From Bacillota bacterium (GTDB taxonomy: Bacteria > Bacillota > Clostridia > Clostridiales > Clostridiaceae): DNA of 64,000 nucleotides. Shown here one piece after another: positions 40,500 to 49,720 of this stretch. The notes below the pieces were generated by a model. The model did not search any database. It saw nothing but the letters and a program-made list of their open reading frames with translations, and was not told the origin of the DNA. The position numbers were made by a program, and so were the translations under genes. Every line of letters starts with the position of its first letter. The first letter of the stretch is position 1. Where the stretch lies: NCBI GenBank assembly GCA_021781745.1, contig JAJXWH010000019.1, forward strand, positions 1 through 64,000. The letters are read 5' to 3'.

Positions 40500-41639
40500 C
40501 TATCTTAAAATGCTTCCTGCGATAACCATCTTTTGAACTTCTGAAGTTCCTTCATAGATTTCAGTTATCTTAGCATCTCTCATCATTCTTTCTACTGGGT
40601 ATTCTTTAGTGTAACCATATCCACCAAAGATTTGAACTGCCTTAGTTGTAACTTCCATTGCAACATCTGCAGCAAATAATTTAGCTCTTGCAGCATCTAA
40701 TGAATAAGGCTCACCAGCTTGCTTCTTTGTTGCTGCTAAATATACTAAGTATTTAGCTGCTTGTATTTTAACGTCCATTTCAGCAATATACCATTGTAAT
40801 CCTTGGAATGCCGATAATGGCTTACCAAATTGTTTTCTTTCTTTCATGTAGTTAACAGCTTCTTCGAAAGCTCCTTCTGCAATACCTAAAGCTTGAGCTG
40901 CTATACCAATTCTTCCTCCATCAAGAGTTTTCATTGCTATACCAAATCCCTTACCTTCTTTACCAAGTAAGTTTTCTTTTGGAACTACACAGTTTTCCAT
41001 AACTAATTCAGTAGTTGAAGATGCTCTGATACCCATCTTGTTTTCTAACTTACCTACTGAGAATCCTGGGAATGATTTTTCTACTACAAATGCAGAAATA
41101 CCTTTAGTTCCTTGACTTTTATCTGTCATAGCAAATATTATGAAAGTTTCAGCAACTCCACCATTTGTTATGAATATTTTTGAACCGTTTAAGATATAGT
41201 TATCTCCATCTAATACAGCAGTTGTTTGTTGTCCTGCAGCATCTGTACCAGCACCTGGTTCAGTTAAACCGAAAGCTCCAATTTTTTTACCGCTACAAAG
41301 ATCTGGCAAATATTTTTCTCTTTGAGCTGGAGTACCGTTTTCGTTAATTACTGATGCACATAATGATGTATGAGCTGAAAGTATAACTCCTGTAGTACCA
41401 CAAACTTTTGATAATTCTTCTACAGCTATTATGTATGAAAGAACATCTCCGCCTGCTCCACCAAATTCCTTAGCAAATGGGATACCCATTACTCCTAATT
41501 CAGCCATCTTTTCAACATTTTCCATAGGGAATCTTTCTGTTTCATCAATTTCAGCAGCTATTGGCTTAACTTCATTTACTGCGAATTCTCTGATCATTTG
41601 TTGTACTAATTGTTGTTCTCTAGTTAATTTGAAATTCAT
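40500..41639 (-). CDS. bcd: Butyryl-CoA dehydrogenase
   Basis: This enzyme reduces crotonyl-CoA to butyryl-CoA. 379-aa acyl-CoA dehydrogenase of the short-chain type: FAD contacts in FGLTEPGAGTDAAG (about 124-137) and FITNGG; the catalytic Glu lies in IYEGTSEVQKMVI near residue 367. It works with EtfAB in an electron-bifurcating complex. AAGGAGGG precedes the ATG. The 214-bp gap to crt holds two hairpins (41688-41745 and 41748-41794), unusual inside this normally tight operon. Confidence 0.97.
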   Translation of the reverse strand: MNFKLTREQQLVQQMIREFAVNEVKPIAAEIDETERFPMENVEKMAELGVMGIPFAKEFGGAGGDVLSYIIAVEELSKVCGTTGVILSAHTSLCASVINENGTPAQREKYLPDLCSGKKIGAFGLTEPGAGTDAAGQQTTAVLDGDNYILNGSKIFITNGGVAETFIIFAMTDKSQGTKGISAFVVEKSFPGFSVGKLENKMGIRASSTTELVMENCVVPKENLLGKEGKGFGIAMKTLDGGRIGIAAQALGIAEGAFEEAVNYMKERKQFGKPLSAFQGLQWYIAEMDVKIQAAKYLVYLAATKKQAGEPYSLDAARAKLFAADVAMEVTTKAVQIFGGYGYTKEYPVERMMRDAKITEIYEGTSEVQKMVIAGSILR

Positions 41640-41687
41640 TAAATTACCCTCCTTGTTATTTAAACCTATTCGATAATAAAGTGAAAC

Positions 41688-41745
41688 TTAGCTTTAGAGG
41701 GAGTTTATCTCCTTCTAAAGGTTAGTTGAACTTATCTAGGGTCGT
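41688..41745. repeat. Hairpin repeat H1 (copy in crt-bcd gap)
   Basis: An imperfect inverted repeat with left arm AAAGTGAAACTTAGCTTTAG and inner GGGAG-TTTAT-CTCC apex; the right arm ends GTTAGTTGAACTTATC. The outer ends match the 16S-leader hairpin at 213-270. Confidence 0.65.
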
Positions 41746-41747
41746 GC

Positions 41748-41794
41748 CACTGTTATCTCCGCACTATAAAATATAGGAATATTATTACAGTGGC
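41748..41794. repeat. Second hairpin in the crt-bcd gap
   Basis: An 8-bp stem, GCCACTGT / ACAGTGGC, has a 31-nt AT-rich loop and lies directly after H1. Without a T tract it is more likely an mRNA stability or processing element than a terminator. Confidence 0.5.
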
Positions 41795-41853
41795 TAGACA
41801 TCAGACAAACTATATATAAATCTCTAATAGATTTTTAGCTAATTCTCTAAAAA

Positions 41854-42639
41854 TTATTTATTTTGAAAGTTTTTTTCTGCTCTTCTTTCTAAGAAAGCAG
41901 TCATTCCTTCTGTTTGATCTTCTGTTGCAAAGCACTTACCAAAATCTTCTGCTTCTATTAATATAGCTGCATCTATATCAACTTGCATTCCTCTATCAAT
42001 AGCATCTTTGCAATATGCAACTGCTTTTGGAGCATTAGCTGCAATTTTATTAGCCATAGCTTTTGCTTCATCTATTAAGTTTTCTAATTCAACTATTTTA
42101 TTTACTAAGCCTATTCTGTAAGCTTCTTCTGCATTTATAATATCACAAGTGTATATTAATTCTTTAGCTTTTCCTGGTCCTACAATTCTAGCTAATCTTT
42201 GAGTTCCACCAAAGCCTGGAGTTATTCCTAGACCTACTTCTGGTTGACCAAATTTAGCTTTTACTGAAGCTATTCTTATATCGCATGACATAGCAAGTTC
42301 GCATCCACCACCAAGAGCAAATCCTGATACAGCTGCAATAACCGGCTTATCCAATTTTTCTAATCTTCTGAAAACATTGTTTCCTAAGATTCCAAATTCT
42401 TTACCTTGTTCTTCGTTAAGATCTTTCATTTCTGCAATATCTGCCCCAGCAACAAAAGATTTTTCTCCTGCACCAGTTAATATAACTGCATATACATTAC
42501 TGTCTTTTTCTAAGTCTTCTAAAACAGTGTCTAAATCCTTTAATGTTTCTGAATTTAATGCATTTAATGCTTTTGGTCTATTGATTGTAACAATAGCTAA
42601 ATGCCCTTCTTTTTCAAGAATTACATTTTTTAATTCCAT
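41854..42639 (-). CDS. crt: 3-hydroxybutyryl-CoA dehydratase (crotonase)
   Basis: This enzyme dehydrates 3-hydroxybutyryl-CoA to crotonyl-CoA. 261 aa. Oxyanion-hole segments SFVAGADIAEMK (about 62-73) and ALGGGCELAMSCDIRIAS (about 104-121), with catalytic Glu in CELAMSC and a second Glu in GQPEVGLGITPGFGGTQRL (about 128-146). The start is the ATG at 42637-42639, with AAGGAGG 7 nt upstream. First gene of the bcs operon; a Rex operator lies 77 bp upstream. Confidence 0.97.
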   Translation of the reverse strand: MELKNVILEKEGHLAIVTINRPKALNALNSETLKDLDTVLEDLEKDSNVYAVILTGAGEKSFVAGADIAEMKDLNEEQGKEFGILGNNVFRRLEKLDKPVIAAVSGFALGGGCELAMSCDIRIASVKAKFGQPEVGLGITPGFGGTQRLARIVGPGKAKELIYTCDIINAEEAYRIGLVNKIVELENLIDEAKAMANKIAANAPKAVAYCKDAIDRGMQVDIDAAILIEAEDFGKCFATEDQTEGMTAFLERRAEKNFQNK

Positions 42640-42715
42640 GTTAAGGTCCTCCTTCAAACTTGCTTATTTTTATTATTTTAAATTTTCATACTATTTGTGA
42701 TATTTTTAAATTCAT

Positions 42716-42733
42716 TTGTTAATAATATAACAA
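42716..42733. promoter_or_regulatory. Rex operator upstream of crt
   Basis: TTGTTAA-TAAT-ATAACAA has one mismatch to TTGTTAANNNNTTAACAA, within a longer palindrome TCATTTGTTA...TAACAAATGA. It lies 77 bp before crt. Rex repression when NADH is low would couple butyryl-CoA synthesis to redox state. The rest of the 400-bp gap to rex is AT-rich with one terminator. Confidence 0.85.
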
Positions 42734-42944
42734 ATGAATGAAAAAAAATATAAAGCTTTACTGCCTTATTTAAAATTATAATACGTACTTAGATTATTTG
42801 CAATAAAATATTCTGTTTTAATTCAAGTTTTTACTATCTTAAAATACAATATTATTATTATACACAAGTCACTTCCAGATAATCAAAGTATATATAATTA
42901 AAAAAATAACAAATTTCTATTCAATCAACTTTATCTTTTTGATA

Positions 42945-43002
42945 AAACAAATTCAACTAGCTTCAATTGATCTATAAAACTAATCTGAAACCAGTTGAAT
43001 TT
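42945..43002 (-). terminator. Terminator after rex
   Basis: The arms AAATTCAACTGG / CTAGTTGAATTT enclose a loop of about 30 nt and are followed by GTTTTATC on the minus strand. Confidence 0.6.
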
Positions 43003-43047
43003 ATAATAACACCTATCTTCTCTTAAGATAAAATGTCACTCTATTTT

Positions 43048-43683
43048 TTAGCTATCACTTTCATTTAGCAAATATATTAATGTCAATAAACTTTCACTTA
43101 AATGTACATTTTCTACTTTTACATAATCTGGTACTGCTAAATCAACAGGTGCAAAATTCCAGATTCCTCTTACTCCACCTTTGATGAGTTCTTCAGCAAC
43201 AATCTGTGCATTCTTTCTTGGAACACAAATTATTCCTATATCAATTTTATGTTCAGATAAAACAGAAGACATTTCATCTATATCCATAATCTCTACATCC
43301 CTAATTTTCATTCCTATTAATTTAGGATTTGCATCAAAAATAGCCGTTATTTTAAATCCCAAGTTTTCAAATCTCGAGTAATTTGAAACCGCTTGGCCTA
43401 TATTCCCAGCTCCAACTAATGCAGCCTCATAACCTCTGTCCAATCCTAAAATTGAACTAATTTGGTTATATAATTCTTTTACATTATAACCATATCCTTG
43501 TTGTCCAAAATCTCCAAAACAATTTAAATCCTGACGAATCTGTGATGCAGTAAAACCTATCTTTTCCCCTAATTCCTTTGAAGAAATTCTATCTACGTCA
43601 TTTTTCATAAGTTCTTCGAGATATCTATAATATTTAGGCAATCTTTTTATAACTGCCATAGATATATTTTTATTCTTTTCCAT
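43048..43683 (-). CDS. rex: Redox-sensing transcriptional repressor Rex
   Basis: This 211-aa dimer represses fermentation genes and is released by NADH. N-terminal winged helix (about 10-75: AVIKRLPKYYRYLEEL, SSKELGEKIGFTASQIRQDL, FGDFGQQGYGY), then a Rossmann domain with GAGNIGQAVSNY (about 92-103), and a C-terminal swapped helix. TTAGGAG precedes the ATG. It stands directly upstream of the bcs operon, and Rex-like operators are found before crt and the hydrogenase-like gene. Confidence 0.97.
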   Translation of the reverse strand: MEKNKNISMAVIKRLPKYYRYLEELMKNDVDRISSKELGEKIGFTASQIRQDLNCFGDFGQQGYGYNVKELYNQISSILGLDRGYEAALVGAGNIGQAVSNYSRFENLGFKITAIFDANPKLIGMKIRDVEIMDIDEMSSVLSEHKIDIGIICVPRKNAQIVAEELIKGGVRGIWNFAPVDLAVPDYVKVENVHLSESLLTLIYLLNESDS

Positions 43684-44026
43684 ACCTATTTTCTCCTAAT
43701 CAATAATTTAATATTTTAACTATCCATAATCGGCTTACATAATAGACAAAACCCAACTTAATTATAATTTAATCTAATTTTTAACAAACTATACCCCAAT
43801 AACACAACATTTTTTAAACTGACTAACCACTATGATTAATAATTCTACCATACTTCTATATTTTAGTGTCAAGCTTATTAAAATTATTTGTGAAAAATAT
43901 TAATATAAATATAATTCTAATTTATAAAATGTAATATATCCTTTCAAAAGATTAACTCTAAGATAGAATATCTTTCAAATTACTTCCGTAAATAATAATT
44001 AAATTAGTATTTTTTATGTAACATAA

Positions 44027-44064
44027 AAATACCCCAAAATAATTATATAATTACTTTGAGATAT
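44027..44064 (-). terminator. Terminator after the phospholipase-C-like gene
   Basis: The inverted repeat CAAAGTAATTAT / ATAATTATTTTGG lies 30 nt after the stop, with a T-rich tail (TATTTTTATG) on the minus strand. The rest of 43684-44090 is AT-rich with no ORF. Confidence 0.6.
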
Positions 44065-44090
44065 TTCTTAAATATAAGCATAATCAAAAA

Positions 44091-44675
44091 TTAAATTGCT
44101 CTACTTACCTTACTATTATCATTTATAAATACATTATCTAAAATCATGTTTAGAATGCTATCACAAACATAGTATGAAAATGTTAAATCATTCTGATAAT
44201 CTAGTATTCCATCATATTGATCTTGCAGTTGTAGTATAAATTCTTTTATATTATTTGGCTCAATATTTGTATTTATAATCCCTGTTTGATTGAAATTCTT
44301 AGCTAATTTAGCTAATTTATTCTCATAAGACATATGATTTTTTACTGCGCTTGTACTCTTAAATTCCCATCGATAATAATGAGGTGCACAAAAAAAATCA
44401 CATAAAAAGTGACATATTACTCCAAGCTCTTCACTAAACTTTCCAATTGTCATATTATAATAAACGTCTTCCAATGTCAGCGAAGATAAATATATGATTT
44501 TCTCAACAACCATATCTATACTTTCATTAAAATAATGTTTCATTAATTTATACTTAGGCACACAGTCAGGTTTCACATTCCCCCATATAAATCTTTTATT
44601 ATTAATTAAATACACACTTTTTGTATTAGCATGCTTTAGAATATTCTCTGCCATAGTTTTATGAGTATTAATCAT
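44091..44675 (-). CDS. Zinc-dependent phospholipase C-like protein
   Basis: A 194-aa all-helical protein of the Zn_dep_PLPC type. Metal-ligand pattern: N-terminal His in NTHKTMAENIL, WGNVKPD (about 31-37), H in KLMKHYF (about 44), and HFLCDFFCAPHYY (about 88-100), giving the His/Asp ligands of the trinuclear zinc site. The family includes clostridial alpha-toxin, but this form has no signal peptide and no C2 domain. It is one of the small cytosolic relatives of unknown substrate. The start is uncertain: ATG 44675 with GAGG 16 nt upstream, or a TTG one codon earlier. Confidence 0.8.
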   Translation of the reverse strand: MINTHKTMAENILKHANTKSVYLINNKRFIWGNVKPDCVPKYKLMKHYFNESIDMVVEKIIYLSSLTLEDVYYNMTIGKFSEELGVICHFLCDFFCAPHYYRWEFKSTSAVKNHMSYENKLAKLAKNFNQTGIINTNIEPNNIKEFILQLQDQYDGILDYQNDLTFSYYVCDSILNMILDNVFINDNSKVSRAI

Positions 44676-44905
44676 CAAAACATGATCACATCCTCTACAT
44701 TTAAATTATTTATATCAAAAAAATTTTGAAGTAATTTACATATTAATTTTTTAATTTAATTAAAATTTCTGCTATATTTATATAATAATACTCGTCTTAT
44801 AAATTTACAACACTTAATTAATATCTAAGTGAAGTAGTATATGTACAAATCTCCAAGAATATGAATATAGACATTCTAAAATTCTACCTTATTTCCCACT
44901 ATAAT

Positions 44906-44949
44906 TAAAATAAGCTGTTCAAAGTTTTTCTGTTTTGAATCAGCTTATT
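44906..44949 (-). terminator. Terminator after manC
   Basis: The inverted repeat AATAAGCTG-TTCAAA / TTTGAA-CAGCTTATT has flanking A/T tracts and lies 8 nt after the manC stop. Confidence 0.8.
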
Positions 44950-44957
44950 TACCAAGC

Positions 44958-46025
44958 TTATAGGAATTTACTATATTTTTGGTTTTCATTAAGTTTATTT
45001 AATAAATGTTTTATCTCTTGGTCCTTGTTCTTATCCATTACGAGTATAACATCTCCTGCGTCAACTACAACTAAATCCTTTATTCCAAATCCAATAATTA
45101 AGTTCTTATCTCCAAATATAGAGCAATTCTCACATTCATCAATATAAACATTCTTAGAAATATTGTTATTTTTGTCTGTGCTTAAAAGTCTGCTTAAAGC
45201 TCCAAAGCTTCCCATGTCATCCCAATTAAAATCACATTTTATGACATATGCTTTTCTTGTTCTTTGCATTACTCCAAAATCTATAGATATTCCATCTATT
45301 AGTTCATATTGCTCCTTTATTGTTTTTTCCTCGTTTTCTTCACCTAAGCTTTTATATATTTCCATTAATGATTTGTGCAATTTAGGTAGGTATTTTTCTA
45401 TTTCTCTTAAAATAACATCTGCTCTAAATACAAACATTCCTGAATTCCATAGATAGGTTCCTTTTAATATAAAATCTTTAGCTACTTCTGAATTTGGTTT
45501 TTCAGTAAATCTTGCGATCTTATAAGTTGGTATAGTTCCAGTGGTTCTCTCACCCATTTCTATATAGCCATACCCAGTTTCTGCTCTACTTGGTTCAATT
45601 CCAAGAGTAACAATACATCTCCTCTTGTTAGCCATCTCTATTGCTTGAGATAACGTATCTATATAATTCTTCTCACCTTGAATATAGTGATCTGATGGTA
45701 ATACAACCATAACTGCATTAGCATCTTGTTTTAATAACTTCACTGCAGACAATCCTATACAAGTTGCAGTTTCCTTATTAGCAGGTTCAACAAAAATATT
45801 TTCCTCTTTAATCCCTGCCAGTTCATTTTTAACTTTTTCTTTGTAGTCCATATTAGTCACAACATAAATATTATTTCTATCTATTAGCGGTATTATCCTA
45901 TCAACAGTATTAACTAAAAAGCTTTTATTGTTAATAAGTTTTAAAAATTGTTTTGGTTGATCGGCTCTTGATAGAGGATATAGTCTGCTGCCCTTACCTC
46001 CAGCTAAAATCAGCCCGTATATCAC
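44958..46025 (-). CDS. manC: Mannose-1-phosphate guanylyltransferase
   Basis: This enzyme makes GDP-mannose from mannose-1-phosphate and GTP for glycan synthesis. A 355-aa nucleotidyltransferase with LILAGGKGSRLYPLSRADQPKQF (about 5-27; pyrophosphorylase signature), VVLPSDHYI (about 105), GYGYIEMG, FTEKPNSEVA (about 166-175) and WNSGMFVF. It lacks the C-terminal isomerase domain of bifunctional ManC/AlgA, so it is the monofunctional form. GTG start with GGAG upstream. No other sugar-nucleotide genes are adjacent. Confidence 0.92.
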   Translation of the reverse strand: MIYGLILAGGKGSRLYPLSRADQPKQFLKLINNKSFLVNTVDRIIPLIDRNNIYVVTNMDYKEKVKNELAGIKEENIFVEPANKETATCIGLSAVKLLKQDANAVMVVLPSDHYIQGEKNYIDTLSQAIEMANKRRCIVTLGIEPSRAETGYGYIEMGERTTGTIPTYKIARFTEKPNSEVAKDFILKGTYLWNSGMFVFRADVILREIEKYLPKLHKSLMEIYKSLGEENEEKTIKEQYELIDGISIDFGVMQRTRKAYVIKCDFNWDDMGSFGALSRLLSTDKNNNISKNVYIDECENCSIFGDKNLIIGFGIKDLVVVDAGDVILVMDKNKDQEIKHLLNKLNENQKYSKFL

Positions 46026-46124
46026 GCATTTTCAACTCCATGTAATGATACTAGTTCATTATATGTCAAAGTTTATTTATTTGTGAGTCTGTGTAAAAAT
46101 AACACTAAATATAATTAATCATTG

Positions 46125-48023
46125 TTAAAATAATTGAATTACATTACCATTTTTCCCACAGCAATTTTTATACTTTTTACCACTGCCACATATACACGGT
46201 TCATTTCTTCCAACCGTTCTTTTCTTTTCTTCCTTAATTGCATTTCCCACTTTTTCATTAATTGTAGCGCCTCTATATTTCCACAATCTTATATTCCTTA
46301 TAAACTTACCAACAATACTGACAATAGCATCTCTAGCCTCTTGATTATTTTTATCTGCTTCCCCTAATGATTCTAATATCTCATCGAGGATTTCCTCCAT
46401 GTCTTTGTCTTGAATATCGATAGCTAAGGCCTCTGTTAACTCTGATAATGTTTCTTTATCAATATCAAATAGATTCAGAAATTCTTTAGCAAATGTTTTT
46501 CCTGCTTTGGATTTATTAATCCAATCCTCTTCCGCCATACTTAGTAATTCTTCCTTAGAAATAGCGGCATACTCCAAGTTTTCCCCTTCAATTTCTGCTA
46601 ACAGCATCCACCACATTGCTATTTCATTATTAACTAAATAATCTTCTATTTCCTCATATTCATCATAATAGTATTCTGCTTCTCTCAATATTTCTTCTAT
46701 TTTGCATTTCTTAGCTTCTTCAAATCCATATCTATTAAACAGCTTCTCAATATCATTCAAACTTATAATTCCATATGCTCTGTTCATTCCCCTATAGAGA
46801 TTAATTATTTCACTATTTTCTTTTACAAGCTTTCTATATTCTAAATTATTTTTTTCTTTAACTAGATCTTGAATAACTTTAGGCATTAGTATTACTGTCT
46901 CATCATCATTATTTCTTGATGCAAATAAAATCCCTATAGAAAAAAAATAATCTATCTTATCAATGTCATCTTCATCATCCTGACTTACAACTTGAACTCC
47001 AGAACTATCTGAATATTTCTTTAGGAATTTATATCTTTCTTCATCAAATAAATCTATTGTTTTTTTAACAGCTTCTTCATACTCATTAAGAATCTTATTA
47101 GTTAATTCTTTTTTCTTCAAACCATTTATATCCGAAATTCTAAGCCTATCTGCAATATTGCACAAGTCATCTTTATTTAAACCTTTTATCAAGTCACTTA
47201 TCTCAAAAGAATATTTTACTTTTGTGAATAACTGATCTACAGTATTTTCAAAATCCATTTCGAAATTTTCAGCGAAATCTTCCAGACCAAATAAATCTTC
47301 AAAAAAATCTTCCTCATAATCCTCTTGTTTTTTTGTCTTCCTTTTATTTAATTTATATTTATTAGTATTTCCGGGCAAATACTTATTTTCTGCTTCTTTG
47401 TTTCCATGATAGCCACAGACTCCATCCCTTGGTGAATTACAATATTCAACCTCATCTATAAAATCTGTCTCTTCATCAATACAATTTTCACACAACCATT
47501 CAGATTCCTCATAGTTAAAGTACTTAGCTTTTTCTCCACATTTTTCACACTTATATTCAATTTCATTATTTCTCGCTATTATTTCTATTTGCGTAAATTC
47601 TTTAGGAACATCAATTACATCTACTACTTCTAAATTCAGGTAAGTTGTGCTTCCAAAATCATATTCATATTCAAATTTTTCACCTACACTTAATACTTCA
47701 CTTATTTTTATATTCATATCATCATCTTGATAAAATTCTCTGTTAATAGTAAATCCACTTAAATGTCCACAACATTCTACCCAAACATCTCTTATAAATT
47801 GATCTATATGTACCAATCCTAGTGAAGAATCTATTGATAAATATATGCAATATTCATTTGCTCCATATTTAGGCTTAATAGAAATTATAAATTGTTTTCT
47901 TTTGCTCCCTTTTTGAGGCGTCTTTTCTTCTATATTCTTTTTCATTACAGTGCAGCTTTTCATATGTCTCTTAATGGTTCTTTCAGTTAATTCCTTATTG
48001 CAATAGTAACATTTTCCTTTCAA
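46125..48023 (-). CDS. PRiA4-ORF3 (TnpR-like) / SEC-C multidomain protein
   Basis: A 632-aa protein. Order: N-terminal CCHC-type zinc finger (CYYCNKELTERTIKRHMKSC, about 5-24); a domain like the plasmid pRiA4b ORF-3 family (about 40-135, YCIYLSIDSSLGLVHIDQFI and FEYEYDFGSTTYL); a zinc ribbon (CEKC...CENC, about 160-185); an acidic linker; a SAP/Rho-N-like helix pair (LIKGLNKDDLCNIADRLRIS, about 275); a long helical region; and the terminal SEC-C motif (CICGSGKKYKNCCG). I choose TTG 48023 because GGAG lies 10 nt upstream and within the longer frame. Function unknown; SEC-C binds zinc and often partners proteins or RNA. Confidence 0.8.
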   Translation of the reverse strand: MKGKCYYCNKELTERTIKRHMKSCTVMKKNIEEKTPQKGSKRKQFIISIKPKYGANEYCIYLSIDSSLGLVHIDQFIRDVWVECCGHLSGFTINREFYQDDDMNIKISEVLSVGEKFEYEYDFGSTTYLNLEVVDVIDVPKEFTQIEIIARNNEIEYKCEKCGEKAKYFNYEESEWLCENCIDEETDFIDEVEYCNSPRDGVCGYHGNKEAENKYLPGNTNKYKLNKRKTKKQEDYEEDFFEDLFGLEDFAENFEMDFENTVDQLFTKVKYSFEISDLIKGLNKDDLCNIADRLRISDINGLKKKELTNKILNEYEEAVKKTIDLFDEERYKFLKKYSDSSGVQVVSQDDEDDIDKIDYFFSIGILFASRNNDDETVILMPKVIQDLVKEKNNLEYRKLVKENSEIINLYRGMNRAYGIISLNDIEKLFNRYGFEEAKKCKIEEILREAEYYYDEYEEIEDYLVNNEIAMWWMLLAEIEGENLEYAAISKEELLSMAEEDWINKSKAGKTFAKEFLNLFDIDKETLSELTEALAIDIQDKDMEEILDEILESLGEADKNNQEARDAIVSIVGKFIRNIRLWKYRGATINEKVGNAIKEEKKRTVGRNEPCICGSGKKYKNCCGKNGNVIQLF

Positions 48024-48254
48024 GTAACAGTCACTCCTTTTGTCCAATACCATTTCTAAAATTAGATATATACTTTTTTATATTAATATAACACTGACTT
48101 CACAAATATATTGCATCAAATCCTTAGTTGATTACTGTTACAATGCTATATCTTGTTACATTTTACATATACATTAAATTTAAGTCAACATCTGATACAT
48201 AATAATCAAACCATGCATAAACAATAAATTTCTTCATCGTCTATACATGGTTTT

Positions 48255-48518
48255 AGGCACATGAAAGAAAATAGCAAGTCCAAAATGCCATGATTATTTT
48301 TCATCAGACAAGGAAGTAGATTGGCCTCATAACAGGCCTATTATAAGTGAGAGTCCAAAAGTGATGCTCCAAATCTTGTATTTGGCTAGCAGAACTTTCT
48401 CTGTGAGCATCTTGTATTTGGTTTCTCGAACTTAGTTAAATTGCGCATGCAATTTAACCTCCTTTGATGATGGAAAATAGGCTTGGCAGATGGACTTGTT
48501 ATTTTTTTGATTGTGCCT
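48255..48518. mobile_element. MITE-like non-coding inverted-repeat element (264 bp)
   Basis: The ends are inverted repeats of about 59 bp with roughly 80% identity: left AGGCACATGAAAGAAAATAG, right (reverse complement) AGGCACAATCAAAAAAATAA, then shared CAAGTCCA...TGCC...ATTTT-CATCA. The inside has two direct copies of ATCTTGTATTTGG 36 bp apart (48373 and 48409), and a perfect palindrome GTTAAATTGC-GCAT-GCAATTTAAC (48435-48458). No transposase ORF. A target duplication is not clear, apart from possible TA. It occupies the gap between the SEC-C gene and the aldo-keto reductase. Confidence 0.65.
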
Positions 48519-48538
48519 TACTTATAATGTATTTTATT

Positions 48539-49495
48539 TTATGATAAAATCTCATCTATTCTATCTAATTCTTCTCTAGAAAATTCTAAATTATCCAATG
48601 CCTTTACATTATCCTCGATTTGAGATGGTTTACTAGCTCCGATTAATACTGAAGTTATATCTCCTCTTAGATCCCATGCAAGTGCCATTTGCGCAAGACT
48701 TTGACCTCTTTCTTTTGCAATTTCATTAAGTTCAATAACTTTTTTCACCTTTTCTTCTGTCACATCTTTTTCATGCAAATACAAACTATTTCTCCCTATT
48801 CTTGAATCCTTTGGAATTCCATTGATATATTTATCAGTAAGCAATCCTTGTGCAAGTGGTACAAAAGCTATAGTTCCAATTCCTTCTTCTTTATGAACTT
48901 CAAGCTGTTTACCTTCAATATGCCTATCAAACATAGAATATCTAAGCTGATTAATTAAACAAGGTGTTCCTAATTTCTTTAAAATTTCCGCTGCTCTTTT
49001 AGTTTGTTCTGGTCCATAGTTTGAAATTCCTACATATAAAGCTTTACCTTGTCTAACTAATAAATCTAAAGTAGCCATTGTCTCTTCTAATGGTGTCTCA
49101 GGGTCAAATCTGTGATGATAGAATATATCTACATAATCAAGTCCCATACGTTTTAAACTTTGGTCTAAGCTTGCTACTAAATATTTCTTAGAACCACCAT
49201 CACCATATGGACCCTCCCACATATCATACCCTGCCTTTGTAGATATCACCATTTTATCTCGGTCATATGGAGTATAGTTTTTCTTCAGTATTCTTCCAAA
49301 AGTTTCTTCTGCAGATCCATCAGCTGGTCTTCCATAATTGTTGGCCAAATCAAAATGAGTTATTCCAAGCTCAAAGGCCCTTTTTAGAATTGCTTCACTA
49401 TTAGAAAAAATATCGTTTTCACTAAAGTTATGCCATAATCCTAAAGATATAGCTGGCAATTTAAGTCCACTGTTTCCACATCTGTTATATATCAT
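48539..49495 (-). CDS. Aldo/keto reductase, YghZ (L-glyceraldehyde-3-phosphate reductase) type
   Basis: A 318-aa NADPH-dependent (beta/alpha)8 reductase of AKR14/YghZ type. Catalytic tetrad pattern: D in HFDLANNYG (about 48) with Tyr54, Lys in ISTKAGYDMW (about 86), His in FYHHRFD (about 126). YghZ-family signature LGLWHNF near the N-terminus and DMWEGPYGDGGSKKYL. C-terminal coenzyme segment VLIGASKPSQIEDNV. YghZ reduces L-GAP and methylglyoxal; the substrate here is inferred. AGGAGG precedes the ATG. An AraC regulator lies 225 bp upstream on the same strand. Confidence 0.92.
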   Translation of the reverse strand: MIYNRCGNSGLKLPAISLGLWHNFSENDIFSNSEAILKRAFELGITHFDLANNYGRPADGSAEETFGRILKKNYTPYDRDKMVISTKAGYDMWEGPYGDGGSKKYLVASLDQSLKRMGLDYVDIFYHHRFDPETPLEETMATLDLLVRQGKALYVGISNYGPEQTKRAAEILKKLGTPCLINQLRYSMFDRHIEGKQLEVHKEEGIGTIAFVPLAQGLLTDKYINGIPKDSRIGRNSLYLHEKDVTEEKVKKVIELNEIAKERGQSLAQMALAWDLRGDITSVLIGASKPSQIEDNVKALDNLEFSREELDRIDEILS

Positions 49496-49720
49496 TTTTG
49501 ATTTCCTCCTAATGATTTATATTGTATATCTTTATCTGCTTAATGTGCTTTGAATTTCTTTATCTTCTTAAAGAATAGCATTATTAAGCAATAGAATAAA
49601 TATCATAATGTCATATCTATATTACCTTATGTCTCTAAATTATAATCAGATATTATAAACTTTATCTTCCTAGAAGCGAATTTAGTAGCCTAAAGCTTTT
49701 AATGAAAGTAAATACGCAAA

